From contig JBMZCV010000004.1 in the NCBI GenBank assembly GCA_049613665.1, forward strand, positions 14,286 through 78,285: a DNA stretch of 64,000 bases, given 5' to 3'. This document shows positions 8,516 to 18,474 of the stretch, in pieces. Source of the stretch: JBMZCV01 sp049613665. Lineage in GTDB: Bacteria; Bacteroidota; Bacteroidia; Chitinophagales; UBA2359. The position numbers and the translations under genes are program-made. Position 1 is the first letter of the stretch. Each line of letters starts with the position of its first letter. The notes under the pieces are model-generated. The model saw only the letters and a program-made list of their open reading frames with translations, did not search any database and was not told where the DNA came from.

Positions 8516-9862
8516 ATGAAAAAACAATTTTTCTGTTTGATAATATGCTTTTTACTATTTAGTGTAGCAGTTTTTGCTCAAAAAAAAGCGAAAAAAACAA
8601 AGAAAACAAAGCATAAAAAAGAAGCCTATTTCAATCCTAAAACTCTGCGGTACGACAATTTTGTGTATGAAGAAAATATAAAAACAGTTTTGTTGCACGA
8701 AGCTTCGCACCCTTTAAATGAACCTTTTATACAACTAAATAGCGGTGAGTTTTTGCTCTTGAGTTTTGATGATTTGAGCGAAGAAGCCAATAATTATAGC
8801 TACAAAATTGTGCATTGCACGGCTGATTGGCAGGAGTCCGATATTGACGCATTTGATTATATAGATGGTTTTACGCAAAACGATATTACAGAATATGAGT
8901 ATTCGTTTAATACCTTGCAAGATTATGTGCAGTATCGTTTGGCTATTCCGAATGAAGATATACGCCTCACAAAATCTGGCAATTATTTGCTGAAGGTGTA
9001 TGCAAACAATGATGAGGAAAATTTGATATTGACAAGGCGTTTTGCGATTTATGAGCAAAAAGTGAATACCGAAGTGCGTTTGATGTTGTCGAGTTTTAAA
9101 AAATACCATAATACACATCATCGGCTCAATTTTTGGTTAGATTGTAGCAGTTTGGGAGTTCAAAATGTGTTGCAAGAAATAAAAGTAGCAGTATTGCAAA
9201 ATGGTCGTTGGGACAATGCGATGACAGGACTTTCGCCTAGCTTTTTGCGAAACGAAATGTTGGAGTTTGATTCGAGTAGCGAAAATTTGTTTGCGGCAGG
9301 CAATGATTTTCGCTATATTGATTTCCGAAATTTGCATCACGAAGGCACAAGTATTCAAGACATTATCCGAGATGATGAAAATGGCGAAAATACAGTAATT
9401 TTGCACACAGATGTCATCAGAAAGCGAGGAGGAGAGCGGCGTTTTCGAGTAGTCACAAACGACATGAACGGCAAATATATGATACGAGCTATTCAGCGAA
9501 TTTTTACCTCACTTGATGCCGATTATGCACAGGTTCATTTTAGTTTAGAGATGGAAGAGCCTATTGAAGATGGCAATATATATGTGTTTGGAGCATTGTC
9601 GGATTGGCAAACTTTACCAAAATTTCAAATGACATATAATAGAGAAAGAAAAGCTTATGAGGCAAATATTTTTTTAAAACAAGGCATTTATGATTATCAA
9701 TATGTGGTGGCAAAAGATGGCGGCAAGCAAATAGATGCAACAAGCATAGAAGGAAATTATTATGCTACCGAAAATAATTATTTTATCTTGACTTATTACC
9801 GAAACTTTCGCAATAGATACGATGAGTTGGTTGGATTTTGGCATATCAATTCAAAACAGTAA
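8516..9862 (+). CDS. Type IX secretion system Plug protein (DUF5103-like)
   Basis: 448 residues with a signal peptide (hydrophobic to VFAQ near residue 22) and a following Lys-rich stretch. The mature part matches the T9SS plug family: YDNFVYEENIKTVLLHEASHPLNEPFIQLNSGEFLLLSFDDL, VHCTADWQESD, LTKSGNYLLKVYANNDEENLILTRRFAIYE, and a C-terminal sandwich with YDYQYV. In Flavobacterium the Plug closes the periplasmic side of the giant SprA translocon pore. No other T9SS gene is in the window, which is normal because these genes are scattered. Transcribed alone and divergent from the TetR gene. Confidence 0.85.
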   Translation: MKKQFFCLIICFLLFSVAVFAQKKAKKTKKTKHKKEAYFNPKTLRYDNFVYEENIKTVLLHEASHPLNEPFIQLNSGEFLLLSFDDLSEEANNYSYKIVHCTADWQESDIDAFDYIDGFTQNDITEYEYSFNTLQDYVQYRLAIPNEDIRLTKSGNYLLKVYANNDEENLILTRRFAIYEQKVNTEVRLMLSSFKKYHNTHHRLNFWLDCSSLGVQNVLQEIKVAVLQNGRWDNAMTGLSPSFLRNEMLEFDSSSENLFAAGNDFRYIDFRNLHHEGTSIQDIIRDDENGENTVILHTDVIRKRGGERRFRVVTNDMNGKYMIRAIQRIFTSLDADYAQVHFSLEMEEPIEDGNIYVFGALSDWQTLPKFQMTYNRERKAYEANIFLKQGIYDYQYVVAKDGGKQIDATSIEGNYYATENNYFILTYYRNFRNRYDELVGFWHINSKQ

Positions 9863-10278
9863 AAAAAAACATAAATTAATCCTATAAACTGTCCTTAAAA
9901 AATGACATTTAAATGTCATTTGTGGCTTTTGTTTCTTGAAAAGCTTGATAAAATGACTACTTTTAAACTTTATTTAAAAATTTTACATTGAAAAGGTTAA
10001 AAAAGTAAAATTTTATTTGTTTTTGTAATTTGCTGATAATCAAGTTTTTATAAATTATAAAAAAACATTTTTAGTTGAAAAAAACTAAATAAAGCCTTTT
10101 TTAACTTTTTTCAACTAAAAAACGATGACATTTTTGTGTTTTTATTCAAAAAAGAAATACTGTTGGTATAATACTTGCTAATCTCATATTAAGAAACGTA
10201 GCAATTAAAATTTCTACAATTTGTAGAATAAATCTGTCTAACTGCTTAGTGAATTGTTACAATAAATAAAAAGATATT
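9863..10278. other. Gene-free stretch before the FIST gene
   Basis: 416 bp, very A+T-rich. It holds a 22-bp palindrome at 9900-9921 (AAATGACATT/AATGTCATTT arms), possibly a terminator for the Plug gene, and a small CTACAATTTGTAG palindrome near 10213. No ORF, RNA gene or family repeat was recognised. Confidence 0.6.
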
Positions 10279-11421
10279 ATGCAAATACAACAACAAAGCT
10301 GGAACGCCTATAATGGCTGGACAGTAGAACGAAACGAAAACTTCACTTTTGCTAAACCTGCTTTGGTTTTAGCTTTCGGCAATCGTTTTGAGTTAGAAAA
10401 AGAGGAAAGATTTATTGAATTGCAAAATTTTTATCCCAACAGTCATATTATACTTAACTCTACTTCTGGCGAAATTATTGGTACAGAAGTAAAAGATGGT
10501 TCTATCGTTGTTACAGCCATACAGTTTGAACACACAACTTATGAAGTAGCAGTAGAAAATATCAAAAATTGGGAGAGCAGTTATGCTGTTGCTAAACAAT
10601 TGGTGAGTAGATTTGAACAAACTGATTTGCGACATATTTTTGTGGTTTCCGATGGACAGTTGGTCAATGGAAGTGAGTTGGTAAAAGGATTTAATGACAG
10701 CTTGAGTGATGGTATAACTGTAACAGGTGGTTTGGCTGGCGATGATGCAAGATTTCAAAAAACATTAGTTGGCATGAACAATCAGCCTTCGGAAGGCAAT
10801 ATTGTGGCGATAGGTTTTTATGGCGAGCAGCTAAAAGTCGGTTATGGTTCGGTAGGTGGCTGGAATTCTTTTGGCCCAGAACGAATTATTACCAAATCGA
10901 AAGGCAATGTTTTGTATGAGCTAGATGGACAGTCGGCTTTGGCTATTTATAAAAAATATTTAGGCCCAAAAGCAGAAGGATTGCCTAGCACAGCCTTGCT
11001 ATTTCCATTGAGTATTCGTTTGCATGACGATGAAAAATCGCTTGTTAGAACCATCTTAGCCATAGATGAGGAAGAGCAAAGTATGACTTTTGCAGGCGAT
11101 ATGCCTGAAGGCACAAAGGCAAGATTGATGAAAGCAAATTTTGACAAACTCATTGATGGTGCTTATGATTCGGCAAACTCTTGCTTGTTGCCATTGGAAA
11201 ATCAAGAAGCGGAAATAGCACTTTTGGTCAGTTGTGTGGGGCGAAAGTTAGTATTAGACCAACGTATAGAAGAAGAAGTAGAAGGCGTGGTTGAAGTCGT
11301 TGGCAACAAAGCAGTTGTTACAGGCTTTTATTCTTATGGCGAATTAGCTCCCTTTGCAGGCTATCTCAATTGTGAGTTGCATAATCAAACAATGACGGTT
11401 ACGCTTCTAGGTGAAAAATAA
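10279..11421 (+). CDS. FIST domain sensory protein (FIST_N + FIST_C)
   Basis: 380 residues without a signal peptide or membrane segment. The N-terminal half (about 25-220) has FIST_N features: ALVLAFGNRFELE, NSHIILNSTSGEIIG, and SDGITVTGGLAGDDARFQKTLVG. The C-terminal half (about 225-375) has FIST_C features: SALAIYKKYLG, FPLSIR, AEIALLVSCVGRKLVLDQRIEEEVEGV and FYSYGELAPF. FIST is thought to be a cytosolic small-molecule sensor, possibly for amino acids. It stands 101 bp upstream of a soluble PAS histidine kinase and so is probably its input protein. Confidence 0.9.
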   Translation: MQIQQQSWNAYNGWTVERNENFTFAKPALVLAFGNRFELEKEERFIELQNFYPNSHIILNSTSGEIIGTEVKDGSIVVTAIQFEHTTYEVAVENIKNWESSYAVAKQLVSRFEQTDLRHIFVVSDGQLVNGSELVKGFNDSLSDGITVTGGLAGDDARFQKTLVGMNNQPSEGNIVAIGFYGEQLKVGYGSVGGWNSFGPERIITKSKGNVLYELDGQSALAIYKKYLGPKAEGLPSTALLFPLSIRLHDDEKSLVRTILAIDEEEQSMTFAGDMPEGTKARLMKANFDKLIDGAYDSANSCLLPLENQEAEIALLVSCVGRKLVLDQRIEEEVEGVVEVVGNKAVVTGFYSYGELAPFAGYLNCELHNQTMTVTLLGEK

Positions 11422-11522
11422 ATTTATTACAGTTTTTGCAAAAATGTTATTCGTTTTATTTCAAAGCGACAATTTTAAACTTAGTTTTTTAATTATTCCT
11501 ATTTGGAAAGCCTATTGAATAT

Positions 11523-12974
11523 ATGAAAGAAGAAATAAAAGAGCAGCCTATTAAGAATCGTTTATTAAAAAGACAGATAAAACGAGCCTTTGGTCATATC
11601 GAAAATGTACCTTCTAATGTTTGGCCATTGCTCGAAGCTGTTGATAAATCGTATAGCCATTTTACTGAAGATAGAGAATTGTTGGAACGAGCTATGGATA
11701 TTAGCTCAGAAGAATTGTATGAAGCAAATGCAAAGTTGCGTGCTGAAACAGCCAAACAGCAGCAGATTTTTCAGAAACTGAAACAATCCTTATCTACCTT
11801 ATTGTCTTTGGATATAGGTTTGAAAGAAACAATAGATACAGAGAATGACGAAAATCTTTTGCACTTGGCCGAATTGATTGAGAAGCAAGCTCACAAGATA
11901 AAAGCAGTAGAAGAAGAGTTGTTGCTCATCAAAAAACTCATTAATCAATCGACAGATAGTGTGCAAGTTGCTAATGAGGATGGCCAGTTTATTTTTGTGA
12001 ATGAAGAAACTGCTCGCCGCACAAATTATACCATAGAGGAAATGTTGCAATTGAAGGTGAGAGATATAGAACAAATTTTTGCAGAAGAAGGCTCATGGGA
12101 AAAGCATCTGGAAGAGTTAAAAGGGCTTCCTGAAGGCATGATTATAGAAGGTGTAAATAGGCGACTAAATGGCGAAACATTTCCTGTTGAGGTCAATACA
12201 CGTTATGTCAAAATTGATGACAAGGCATATCTTTTGGCCTTTTCTCGTGATATTAGCGAGCGTAAAAAAGCAGAACTATTACAACAGGCTTTGATTAACG
12301 ACCTTGAAAGTGCCAATACAGAGCTAAAAGATTTTGCCTATGTGGTATCACACGACCTAAAAGCACCCTTGCGAGGTATTGGTTCGCTCACAGATTGGCT
12401 CATACAAGATTATGCAGATTTGTTAGATGAAGATGGAAAAATGCACCTCAAGCTATTGAAAAAGCGAGTAAACAGAATGCACAACCTCATAGAAGGCATT
12501 TTGCAATATTCACGAATCGGTAGGATAGATGACTTTGTTACAAATGTAGATTTGAATTTGTTGTTACTCGATGTGTTAGATTCTTTGAGCAAGCCAGAAA
12601 ATTTTGATGTTCAGATAGAAGGGCATTTTCCTATTGTTCAAAATGATGAAACTCGAATGCGACAGGTATTCCAAAACCTTATTAGCAATGCTATTAAATA
12701 TAATGACAAAAAAATAGGGCAAGTCGTTATAAAATGTATAAACGAGCCTACAAGATGGGTATTTAGTGTTACGGATAATGGCCCTGGAATTGATAAAAAG
12801 TATTACGAAAAAGTATTTCAAATTTTTCAAACCCTCAACGCCAGAGACCGAGTAGAAAGCACAGGCATTGGTTTGACTTTAGTAAAAAGAATTGTTGAAA
12901 ATAACAAAGGCAAAATTTGGATTGAAGCAACAGAGAAAGAAGGCACTTGTTTTTGTTTTACCTTGCCTAAATAA
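11523..12974 (+). CDS. Soluble PAS-domain histidine kinase (HK1)
   Basis: 483 residues, no membrane segment. An N-terminal helical region (residues 1-135, coiled coil around SSEELYEANAKLRAETAKQQQ) is followed by a PAS domain (about 138-250, ending FSRDISERKKA). Then come HisKA with His277 in VVSHDLKAPLRG and an HATPase domain with NLISNAIKYND, VTDNGPGID and STGIGLTLVKRIVE. It follows the FIST gene and precedes a lone receiver (13416), giving a plausible FIST to HK1 to receiver path. It is a paralogue of HK2 (13885); the HisKA regions align nearly throughout. Confidence 0.9.
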   Translation: MKEEIKEQPIKNRLLKRQIKRAFGHIENVPSNVWPLLEAVDKSYSHFTEDRELLERAMDISSEELYEANAKLRAETAKQQQIFQKLKQSLSTLLSLDIGLKETIDTENDENLLHLAELIEKQAHKIKAVEEELLLIKKLINQSTDSVQVANEDGQFIFVNEETARRTNYTIEEMLQLKVRDIEQIFAEEGSWEKHLEELKGLPEGMIIEGVNRRLNGETFPVEVNTRYVKIDDKAYLLAFSRDISERKKAELLQQALINDLESANTELKDFAYVVSHDLKAPLRGIGSLTDWLIQDYADLLDEDGKMHLKLLKKRVNRMHNLIEGILQYSRIGRIDDFVTNVDLNLLLLDVLDSLSKPENFDVQIEGHFPIVQNDETRMRQVFQNLISNAIKYNDKKIGQVVIKCINEPTRWVFSVTDNGPGIDKKYYEKVFQIFQTLNARDRVESTGIGLTLVKRIVENNKGKIWIEATEKEGTCFCFTLPK

Positions 12975-13415
12975 AAGCAATGTGACATCTCGCTAAAGCT
13001 AACACTAAAGAAGCTGCGTATTATTAAAAAGTGCTAGACATTTAAAAATAAAATTCGGCTAATTGCTTTGCTCAATGACTTGCATAAAGCACATCAAGTG
13101 ACCGAAAAAATGTTAGTTGAAATAGATTTTTTTAGATTTTTTTATCGTATCTTGACAAATAGTGACTTTGATATATCGTTGTAAAAGCTAAACAAAAGCT
13201 TCATTTATAACGAAATACAAATAAACAAATATTTCTAAGTGAAATAAGTAGTCAGGCAAAAATAAATATACATCTCGTTGGAGCTAACACGCTGAACATC
13301 AATGTGTTAGCAACGAATCGACCGTTTATTAAATAGTGCTTGGCACTTAATATTTGCAAACAAAACTTACATAATTTACTTTACAAGACTTTTGGTCTAA
13401 TAAAACAAAAAGTAT
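12975..13415. other. Repeat-bearing gap between HK1 and receiver 1
   Basis: 441 bp with a truncated family D copy (about 12983-13041, keeping the CATCTCG...GCTAACAC start and an AGTGCT end) and a complete family D copy at 13244-13351. No gene is seen. Confidence 0.65.
13244..13351 (+). repeat. Family D composite repeat, copy 2
   Basis: Same order as copy 1: AAATAAGTAG, CATCTCGTTG, stem GCTAACAC...GTGTTAGC (13283-13311), CAACGAATCG, then the AGTGCTTGGCACT hairpin (13335-13347). The stem is better paired than in copy 1, consistent with selection for structure or recent spread. Confidence 0.8.
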
Positions 13416-13832
13416 ATGATTAATGGAAATAAACCAATTCTTCTAGTTGAAGATGACGAAGTAGATATAATGACTGTAAAACGGAGTTTGAGAGAAATAA
13501 AAATCACAAACCCACTACATGTTGTCAATAATGGAGAAGAAGCGTTGGTATATTTGAATGAGGCATATCCAATATTGCCATCTATCATTTTGCTCGACAT
13601 CAATATGCCACGCATGAATGGTATCGAGTTTCTGAAACATGCCAAAGCAGATAAACGATTTAAACGTATTCCTGTTATTATTTTGACAACTTCAAAAGAG
13701 GAGCAAGACCGATATGCGAGCTTTGATTTGAGTGTGGCAGGCTATATGGTAAAACCTGTTGATTATGAGCAATTTGTAGAACTAATGAGAACCATAGAAG
13801 TCTATTGGAGCATTAGCCAATTATCACAATAG
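13416..13832 (+). CDS. Single-domain response regulator 1 (CheY/Rcp1-like)
   Basis: 138 residues forming only a receiver domain. Acidic pair in LLVEDDEVD (residues 13-14), phosphorylatable Asp61 in IILLDINMPRMNG, Thr-Thr-Ser after PVIILTT, and the KPVDY lysine near the C-terminus. There is no output domain, as in the Rcp1-type regulators of phytochrome-like kinases. It lies between HK1 and HK2, and its close paralogue is at 15605. It probably passes phosphate to the hybrid kinase HPt or acts by protein contact. Confidence 0.92.
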   Translation: MINGNKPILLVEDDEVDIMTVKRSLREIKITNPLHVVNNGEEALVYLNEAYPILPSIILLDINMPRMNGIEFLKHAKADKRFKRIPVIILTTSKEEQDRYASFDLSVAGYMVKPVDYEQFVELMRTIEVYWSISQLSQ

Positions 13833-13884
13833 AATGCCTCTAATATGTTGAATTTATTTTATATCATTATTTTTTAACTTTAAC

Positions 13885-15012
13885 ATGATAACTAAATTTT
13901 CCAGAAAAAGTAATACTAAAAATATGATAGCAATAAAAAAAATGAAAACTGATTATAATAAAAATATCTTATTTGAAAACCTGTTGCAGGGTTTGCTATT
14001 GGTAGATAAGCAAAACAAGATTACGTTTGTGAATAAGGCAACTTATCAGCTACTTGGCATCGAAAATCATTATCTATTAGGAAAACCCATAGCGTTTTTG
14101 CTATCACAAACAAGCAAGTGGTCACAACTAACAAACAAGCAAAAAACAATACTGCACCAAACATTTAGCTATGAGTCTCAGTTTTTTGTTAGCTTAGGCA
14201 AGTTAGTTTGGCTAAAAATTAGCATACATCCACACTATGAACAAGGTATTTTGCTAGGAAGTGCTATACATATACAAGACATCAGCAGAGAGCGACAATT
14301 GGCGATTGAAAATAAAGCATTAATTAAAGAACTCGCCACTACCCGAAAAGAACTAGATGACTTTGCTTATATTATTTCGCACGACCTCAAAGCACCTGTC
14401 AGAGCAATTATTACTTTATCGGAATGGATAACCGAAGATTATAGTGAAATTATTGGGGAAGATGGCCAAAAACAATTGGAACTCCTAAAAGGAAGGGTGC
14501 AACGAATGCACGCTATGATAGAAGGTGTGTTACAATATTCGAGAATAGGACGCTTGACCAATGCTACGAGTGATGTGCCGCTTCTTCTGGTGATAGAAAA
14601 GATAATAAAAGAGTTGGCTATTGATGAGCAAACCACAATAACTTACCCAAAACAAATGCCTACTTTGTATGCCGATAGCACTAGAATATATGAGTTGTTT
14701 TTATTTTTATTGAAAAATGCTTATGAATTTAACGATAAGGCTCATAAAGAAATTAAGATTGATTATGAAAAAACAAATAAGTGGTTTATTTGTACTATAA
14801 GTGACAATGGTAAGGGAATCAACGAAAGAAATATAAAAAGCATATTTAAAATATTTCATACGCTTCACAACAAAGAAGAACATACAGGCATGGGCTTGAC
14901 GCTTTCTAAGAAAATTGTAGAGTTGTACAAAGGCCAAATTATATTGGAGAGCATTGAAAATGAAGGTACGGCCGTGACTATAAAATTGCCTATTGACTTA
15001 TTGTATGTTTAA
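13885..15012 (+). CDS. Soluble PAS-domain histidine kinase (HK2)
   Basis: 375 residues, cytosolic. A PAS domain at about 28-135 (LLLVDKQNKITFVNKATYQLLGIE ... IHIQDISRERQ), HisKA with His166 in IISHDLKAPVRA, and a C-terminal HATPase with LKNAYEFND, ISDNGKGIN and HTGMGLTLSKKIVE. It is a shorter paralogue of HK1 lacking the long N-terminal helical region. It lies 52 bp after receiver 1, so kinase and receiver may be co-transcribed. The ATPase domain looks intact although diverged. Start chosen at the first ATG; M20 would also leave the PAS domain intact. Confidence 0.9.
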   Translation: MITKFSRKSNTKNMIAIKKMKTDYNKNILFENLLQGLLLVDKQNKITFVNKATYQLLGIENHYLLGKPIAFLLSQTSKWSQLTNKQKTILHQTFSYESQFFVSLGKLVWLKISIHPHYEQGILLGSAIHIQDISRERQLAIENKALIKELATTRKELDDFAYIISHDLKAPVRAIITLSEWITEDYSEIIGEDGQKQLELLKGRVQRMHAMIEGVLQYSRIGRLTNATSDVPLLLVIEKIIKELAIDEQTTITYPKQMPTLYADSTRIYELFLFLLKNAYEFNDKAHKEIKIDYEKTNKWFICTISDNGKGINERNIKSIFKIFHTLHNKEEHTGMGLTLSKKIVELYKGQIILESIENEGTAVTIKLPIDLLYV

Positions 15013-15604
15013 GTTATGTTAAGTTTTCCAAAAATTTAGGACTACTATTTTTTCTAAGCTGAAGCATCTAAGATTTGTAAATTTTGCCAATTTGTGAGTG
15101 ATAAAAAATAGTATAACTGTCTATTGAAAAGGTATTTCTTTTGTTAGACTGAAAACAGCTAAACTTGTGCTGACAAAGACCTTAAAAAAAATGAAAACTG
15201 ACATAGCAAAACCTAAAAGTATGTTTTGTTTCAAAGCAAGAATTGCTGAAAAAATTACCTAAAAAACACATTATCTTTAATATAAAATACTATTTTAGTG
15301 AAATGCTAGAAGTATAGGATTCAAACACTCCAATTTTGGAAATTAGCATCTTAGATTTTCACTTTATTCAAAAAAAATAAGTAGCGCTACTCAACTTACT
15401 AGGTCATAAAAAAAATGTTCATTTACAGCATAAGTGCCAAGCACTAATTAATATAGTTTGTTTGGATTACTAATACCTTGAAAAAGAATGTGTTAGTTTT
15501 CATAAAAAAAACAACTTATTTTTAATGTTTGACTAATGAAATCAAATTATTATGATATACCTTTATTTTTTTAAATAAAATAAAACATAATTTAATATAA
15601 AAAA
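15013..15604. other. Repeat-bearing gap between HK2 and receiver 2
   Basis: 592 bp. About 15035-15245 resembles a degenerate family E element (CTACTATTTTTT...AAAAAATAGTATAAC, then TTCTTTTGTTAGACTGAAAACAGCTAAACTT, like 33866-33898). A family D copy follows at 15431-15538. No gene is seen. Confidence 0.5.
15431..15538 (-). repeat. Family D composite repeat, copy 3 (reverse)
   Basis: Starts with the AGTGC-CAA-GCACT hairpin (15433-15445) and runs to TTTTTAATGTTTGACTA. Its best match is the copy at 50960-51067, so D has at least two subfamilies. Confidence 0.7.
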
Positions 15605-16018
15605 ATGAGAACAAATAGACCCATACTACTAATAGAAGATGATGAAGTAGATGCTATGACAATTAAAAGAGCTATTAAAGAAATAAAAATAGCAAATCCA
15701 TTGGTTTGGCGTGAAAATGGCGAAGAAGGACTGCTTTATTTGAAAGAAAAAGCCAACTTTAGGCCATCTATTATTCTACTTGATTTGAATATGCCAAGAA
15801 TGGGCGGCCTAGAGCTGTTGGCAATCATTAAAGAAGACCCAAAATTAAGAAACATTCCTGTTATTATACTTACTACTTCAAGCCACGACGAAGACCGTTT
15901 GCGAAGTTTCAATTTAAGTGTAGCAGGATATATGATAAAACCTGTTGATTACAAAAATTTTGTGCAAGTTATTAAAGCTGTCAATATGTATTGGACGATT
16001 AGTGAAATGCCATATTGA
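15605..16018 (+). CDS. Single-domain response regulator 2 (CheY/Rcp1-like)
   Basis: 137 residues, receiver only. Acidic residues in LLIEDDEVDAM, Asp60 in SIILLDLNMPRMGG, switch TTSS, and lysine in MIKPVDY. It aligns with receiver 1 end to end without gaps, so the kinase-receiver module of this cluster was duplicated. It lies 91 bp before the hybrid kinase. A partner assignment (HK2 or the hybrid) is inference from position. Confidence 0.92.
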   Translation: MRTNRPILLIEDDEVDAMTIKRAIKEIKIANPLVWRENGEEGLLYLKEKANFRPSIILLDLNMPRMGGLELLAIIKEDPKLRNIPVIILTTSSHDEDRLRSFNLSVAGYMIKPVDYKNFVQVIKAVNMYWTISEMPY

Positions 16019-16109
16019 TTTTTTCAGCTTAAAAGGCTAGACAATAAATGGCTAAATTTGTATTTTTGAATTTGTACTTAAAATATATAGTAAATACTAC
16101 TATTGCTGA

Positions 16110-18422
16110 ATGAAAACAAAACTTAACATTTTATATATAGAAGATGATCCTTTAGATCGTATGGCAGTAGAACGCTTAGTGAGAAACAAACGCTTAAATT
16201 TTCGTTTGTTCCTAACCGAGTCAATACAAGAAACAAAAGAGTTAATCAAAAGAAAGCAACTATTTGATGTGGTTATTGCAGATTATTTGCTTAAAGATGG
16301 CAATGCCTTTGAAATTTTTGATTTGGGTTATCCAGCACCTATTATATTTGTTACAGGAGCTGGCGATGAGGAAGTAGCTGTGAAGGCCATGAAAAGTGGT
16401 GCTTATGATTATATCATTAAAGATAAAGATAGAAACTATCTGAAAATATTGCCTATCACTATCATTAATGCGTATAAAAATTATCAAGCAAAAAATCATA
16501 TTCAACTGCTAGAAGCTACGGTACTAAACACCAATGATGCTATTGTTATTACTACCGCAGATATCCATAATCCTGCTGCTTCGCCTATCATATTTGTTAA
16601 TGAAGCCTTTTGCAAATTGACAGGGTATAAGATTAACGAAATTTTGCAAGGCTTTTTTGATAAGTTTATTGGTGCAAAAACCGACCGAATAGAATTAAAA
16701 CGAATAGACAAAAAGTTAAGAAACTTTGAAGCAGTACGCTCAGAAGTAATTTATTATTCTAAAGAAGGAAGTCCAATCTGGTTGGATATAAACATTGTAC
16801 CTATTTTTAATAAACTAGGCATTTGTACTCATTTTGTGTCTGTTTCGAGAGATATAAGCAAAATAAAGGAAAATGAAGCAGCACTTATTCGGGCAAAGTT
16901 AGAATCTGAATATGCCAAAAAAGCGGAAGAACACTTTTTAGCCGTTATTAGCCATGAAATCAGAACGCCTATTAATGCTGTCGTTGGCTTAGCAAATCTT
17001 ATGTTAGATACATCTACTACCAATGAACAAGCAGAATATATCGATTCTATTAAGACTTCGGCCGACAATTTATTAGCACTTGTCAATGATATTTTAGATT
17101 TGTCGAAGATAGAAAATGGCCAAATTGATTTTGCCCAAAACAAATTTGAATTAGAAAAACTAATTACAAATAGTATCAACACTCTAAAGTTTGTCGCTGA
17201 AAATAGAGGCATTACGATTAGCCTTGTGAAAGATGCTAACTTACCCAATGATATAATAGGCGATGCTGTTAGGCTCAATCAAATTATTATTAACTTATTA
17301 AGCAATGCGATTAAATTTACGATAGAAGGAGAAGTAATTGTTAAAATAAAATTAATTTTACAACATAAGGAAAAAATATACATTAGTATTTCAGTAAAAG
17401 ATACAGGCATTGGTATTGCGGCTGAAAAGTTAGACCTCATTTTTGAAAAGTATAAGCAAGCTGACCAAGATGTAATGATGCGTTATGGTGGTTCTGGTTT
17501 GGGACTTTATATCGTCAAACAATTGGTAGAGTTGCAGGGTGGCGAAATAAATGTGAAAAGTCAGCAAGGCATTGGCTCTACTTTTAGTGTTACTTTGCCT
17601 TTTGATATGGTGGAGGAAAATGAACCGATTCAAAAAGTGTTGAACCAGCAAAGCGACTTACAAAATATTTCGGTGCTTATTGGCGAAGACAATATCATGA
17701 ATCAGCATATAGTAAAAAAAATGCTGGAGAAATGGAAGGCTACGGTTGATATAGCTACCAATGGAAGAGAAGTTATTCAAAAAATAACAGATAATAAATA
17801 TGATGTTTTGCTTACAGATATACAAATGCCCAAATTAAATGGCTTAGAAACAATTGATTATATTAGAAAAAAACTGAAAAGTGATATACCAATTGTTATT
17901 ATGACAGCATCGGTATTTGGAAGGCAACATGAAGTGATGAAAAACGATATTAGCGGTTTTATTCAAAAGCCTTTTGACCCACAAAAGCTATTGCAAAGCG
18001 TGAATGAAGCTATTGCAAAGAAAAAACGAGCTGATGAAATTAAAAAACTATTGCCTCACAAGCAGCAAAATGCCATTCGCTACGACTTATCGTATCTTGA
18101 AAAAGTATCTGGCAATAATAGAAAGTTTATTCAAGAAATGATACAAATTTTTGTGACGCAAGCAGACGAAATAATAGAGGTTTTGCCCACAATATTAGAA
18201 AAACAAGATTTCACGCTCATTGCTCGCATGGTACACAAAATTAAATCCTCAGCTCGAAACATTGGCGATAAACAGATGGCTCAGAACTGTGCAACTATCG
18301 AAAATCTTATAGAAACCCACAAAGATTACAGTCATGTTCCTAAGTTAGTAGAGCAATTTATTACGGATTGTCAAACTACAAAAATGCAATTGAGTGAAAG
18401 ATTGACAGAAATGTCGGTTTAA
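16110..18422 (+). CDS. Hybrid histidine kinase REC-PAS-HisKA-HATPase-REC-HPt
   Basis: 770 residues. First receiver at 1-125 with Asp58 (VVIADYLLKDG); PAS at about 132-250 (VFVNEAFCKLTGY-like, ending VSVSRDISKIKE); HisKA with His282 in VISHEIRTPINAV; HATPase with NLLSNAIKF, DTGIGIA and GSGLGLYIVKQL; second receiver at about 519-640 with Asp570 (LLTDIQMPKLNG); HPt at about 655-760 with His709 (MVHKIKSSARNIG). No membrane segment. It has all parts for an internal phosphorelay and could exchange phosphate with the two lone receivers upstream. It ends the rightward signalling cluster. Confidence 0.92.
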   Translation: MKTKLNILYIEDDPLDRMAVERLVRNKRLNFRLFLTESIQETKELIKRKQLFDVVIADYLLKDGNAFEIFDLGYPAPIIFVTGAGDEEVAVKAMKSGAYDYIIKDKDRNYLKILPITIINAYKNYQAKNHIQLLEATVLNTNDAIVITTADIHNPAASPIIFVNEAFCKLTGYKINEILQGFFDKFIGAKTDRIELKRIDKKLRNFEAVRSEVIYYSKEGSPIWLDINIVPIFNKLGICTHFVSVSRDISKIKENEAALIRAKLESEYAKKAEEHFLAVISHEIRTPINAVVGLANLMLDTSTTNEQAEYIDSIKTSADNLLALVNDILDLSKIENGQIDFAQNKFELEKLITNSINTLKFVAENRGITISLVKDANLPNDIIGDAVRLNQIIINLLSNAIKFTIEGEVIVKIKLILQHKEKIYISISVKDTGIGIAAEKLDLIFEKYKQADQDVMMRYGGSGLGLYIVKQLVELQGGEINVKSQQGIGSTFSVTLPFDMVEENEPIQKVLNQQSDLQNISVLIGEDNIMNQHIVKKMLEKWKATVDIATNGREVIQKITDNKYDVLLTDIQMPKLNGLETIDYIRKKLKSDIPIVIMTASVFGRQHEVMKNDISGFIQKPFDPQKLLQSVNEAIAKKKRADEIKKLLPHKQQNAIRYDLSYLEKVSGNNRKFIQEMIQIFVTQADEIIEVLPTILEKQDFTLIARMVHKIKSSARNIGDKQMAQNCATIENLIETHKDYSHVPKLVEQFITDCQTTKMQLSERLTEMSV

Positions 18423-18474
18423 GCGAAGGTTTAGGTTTTTTTTTTCAAGAAATCTTATTTTTAATTTATGAATA

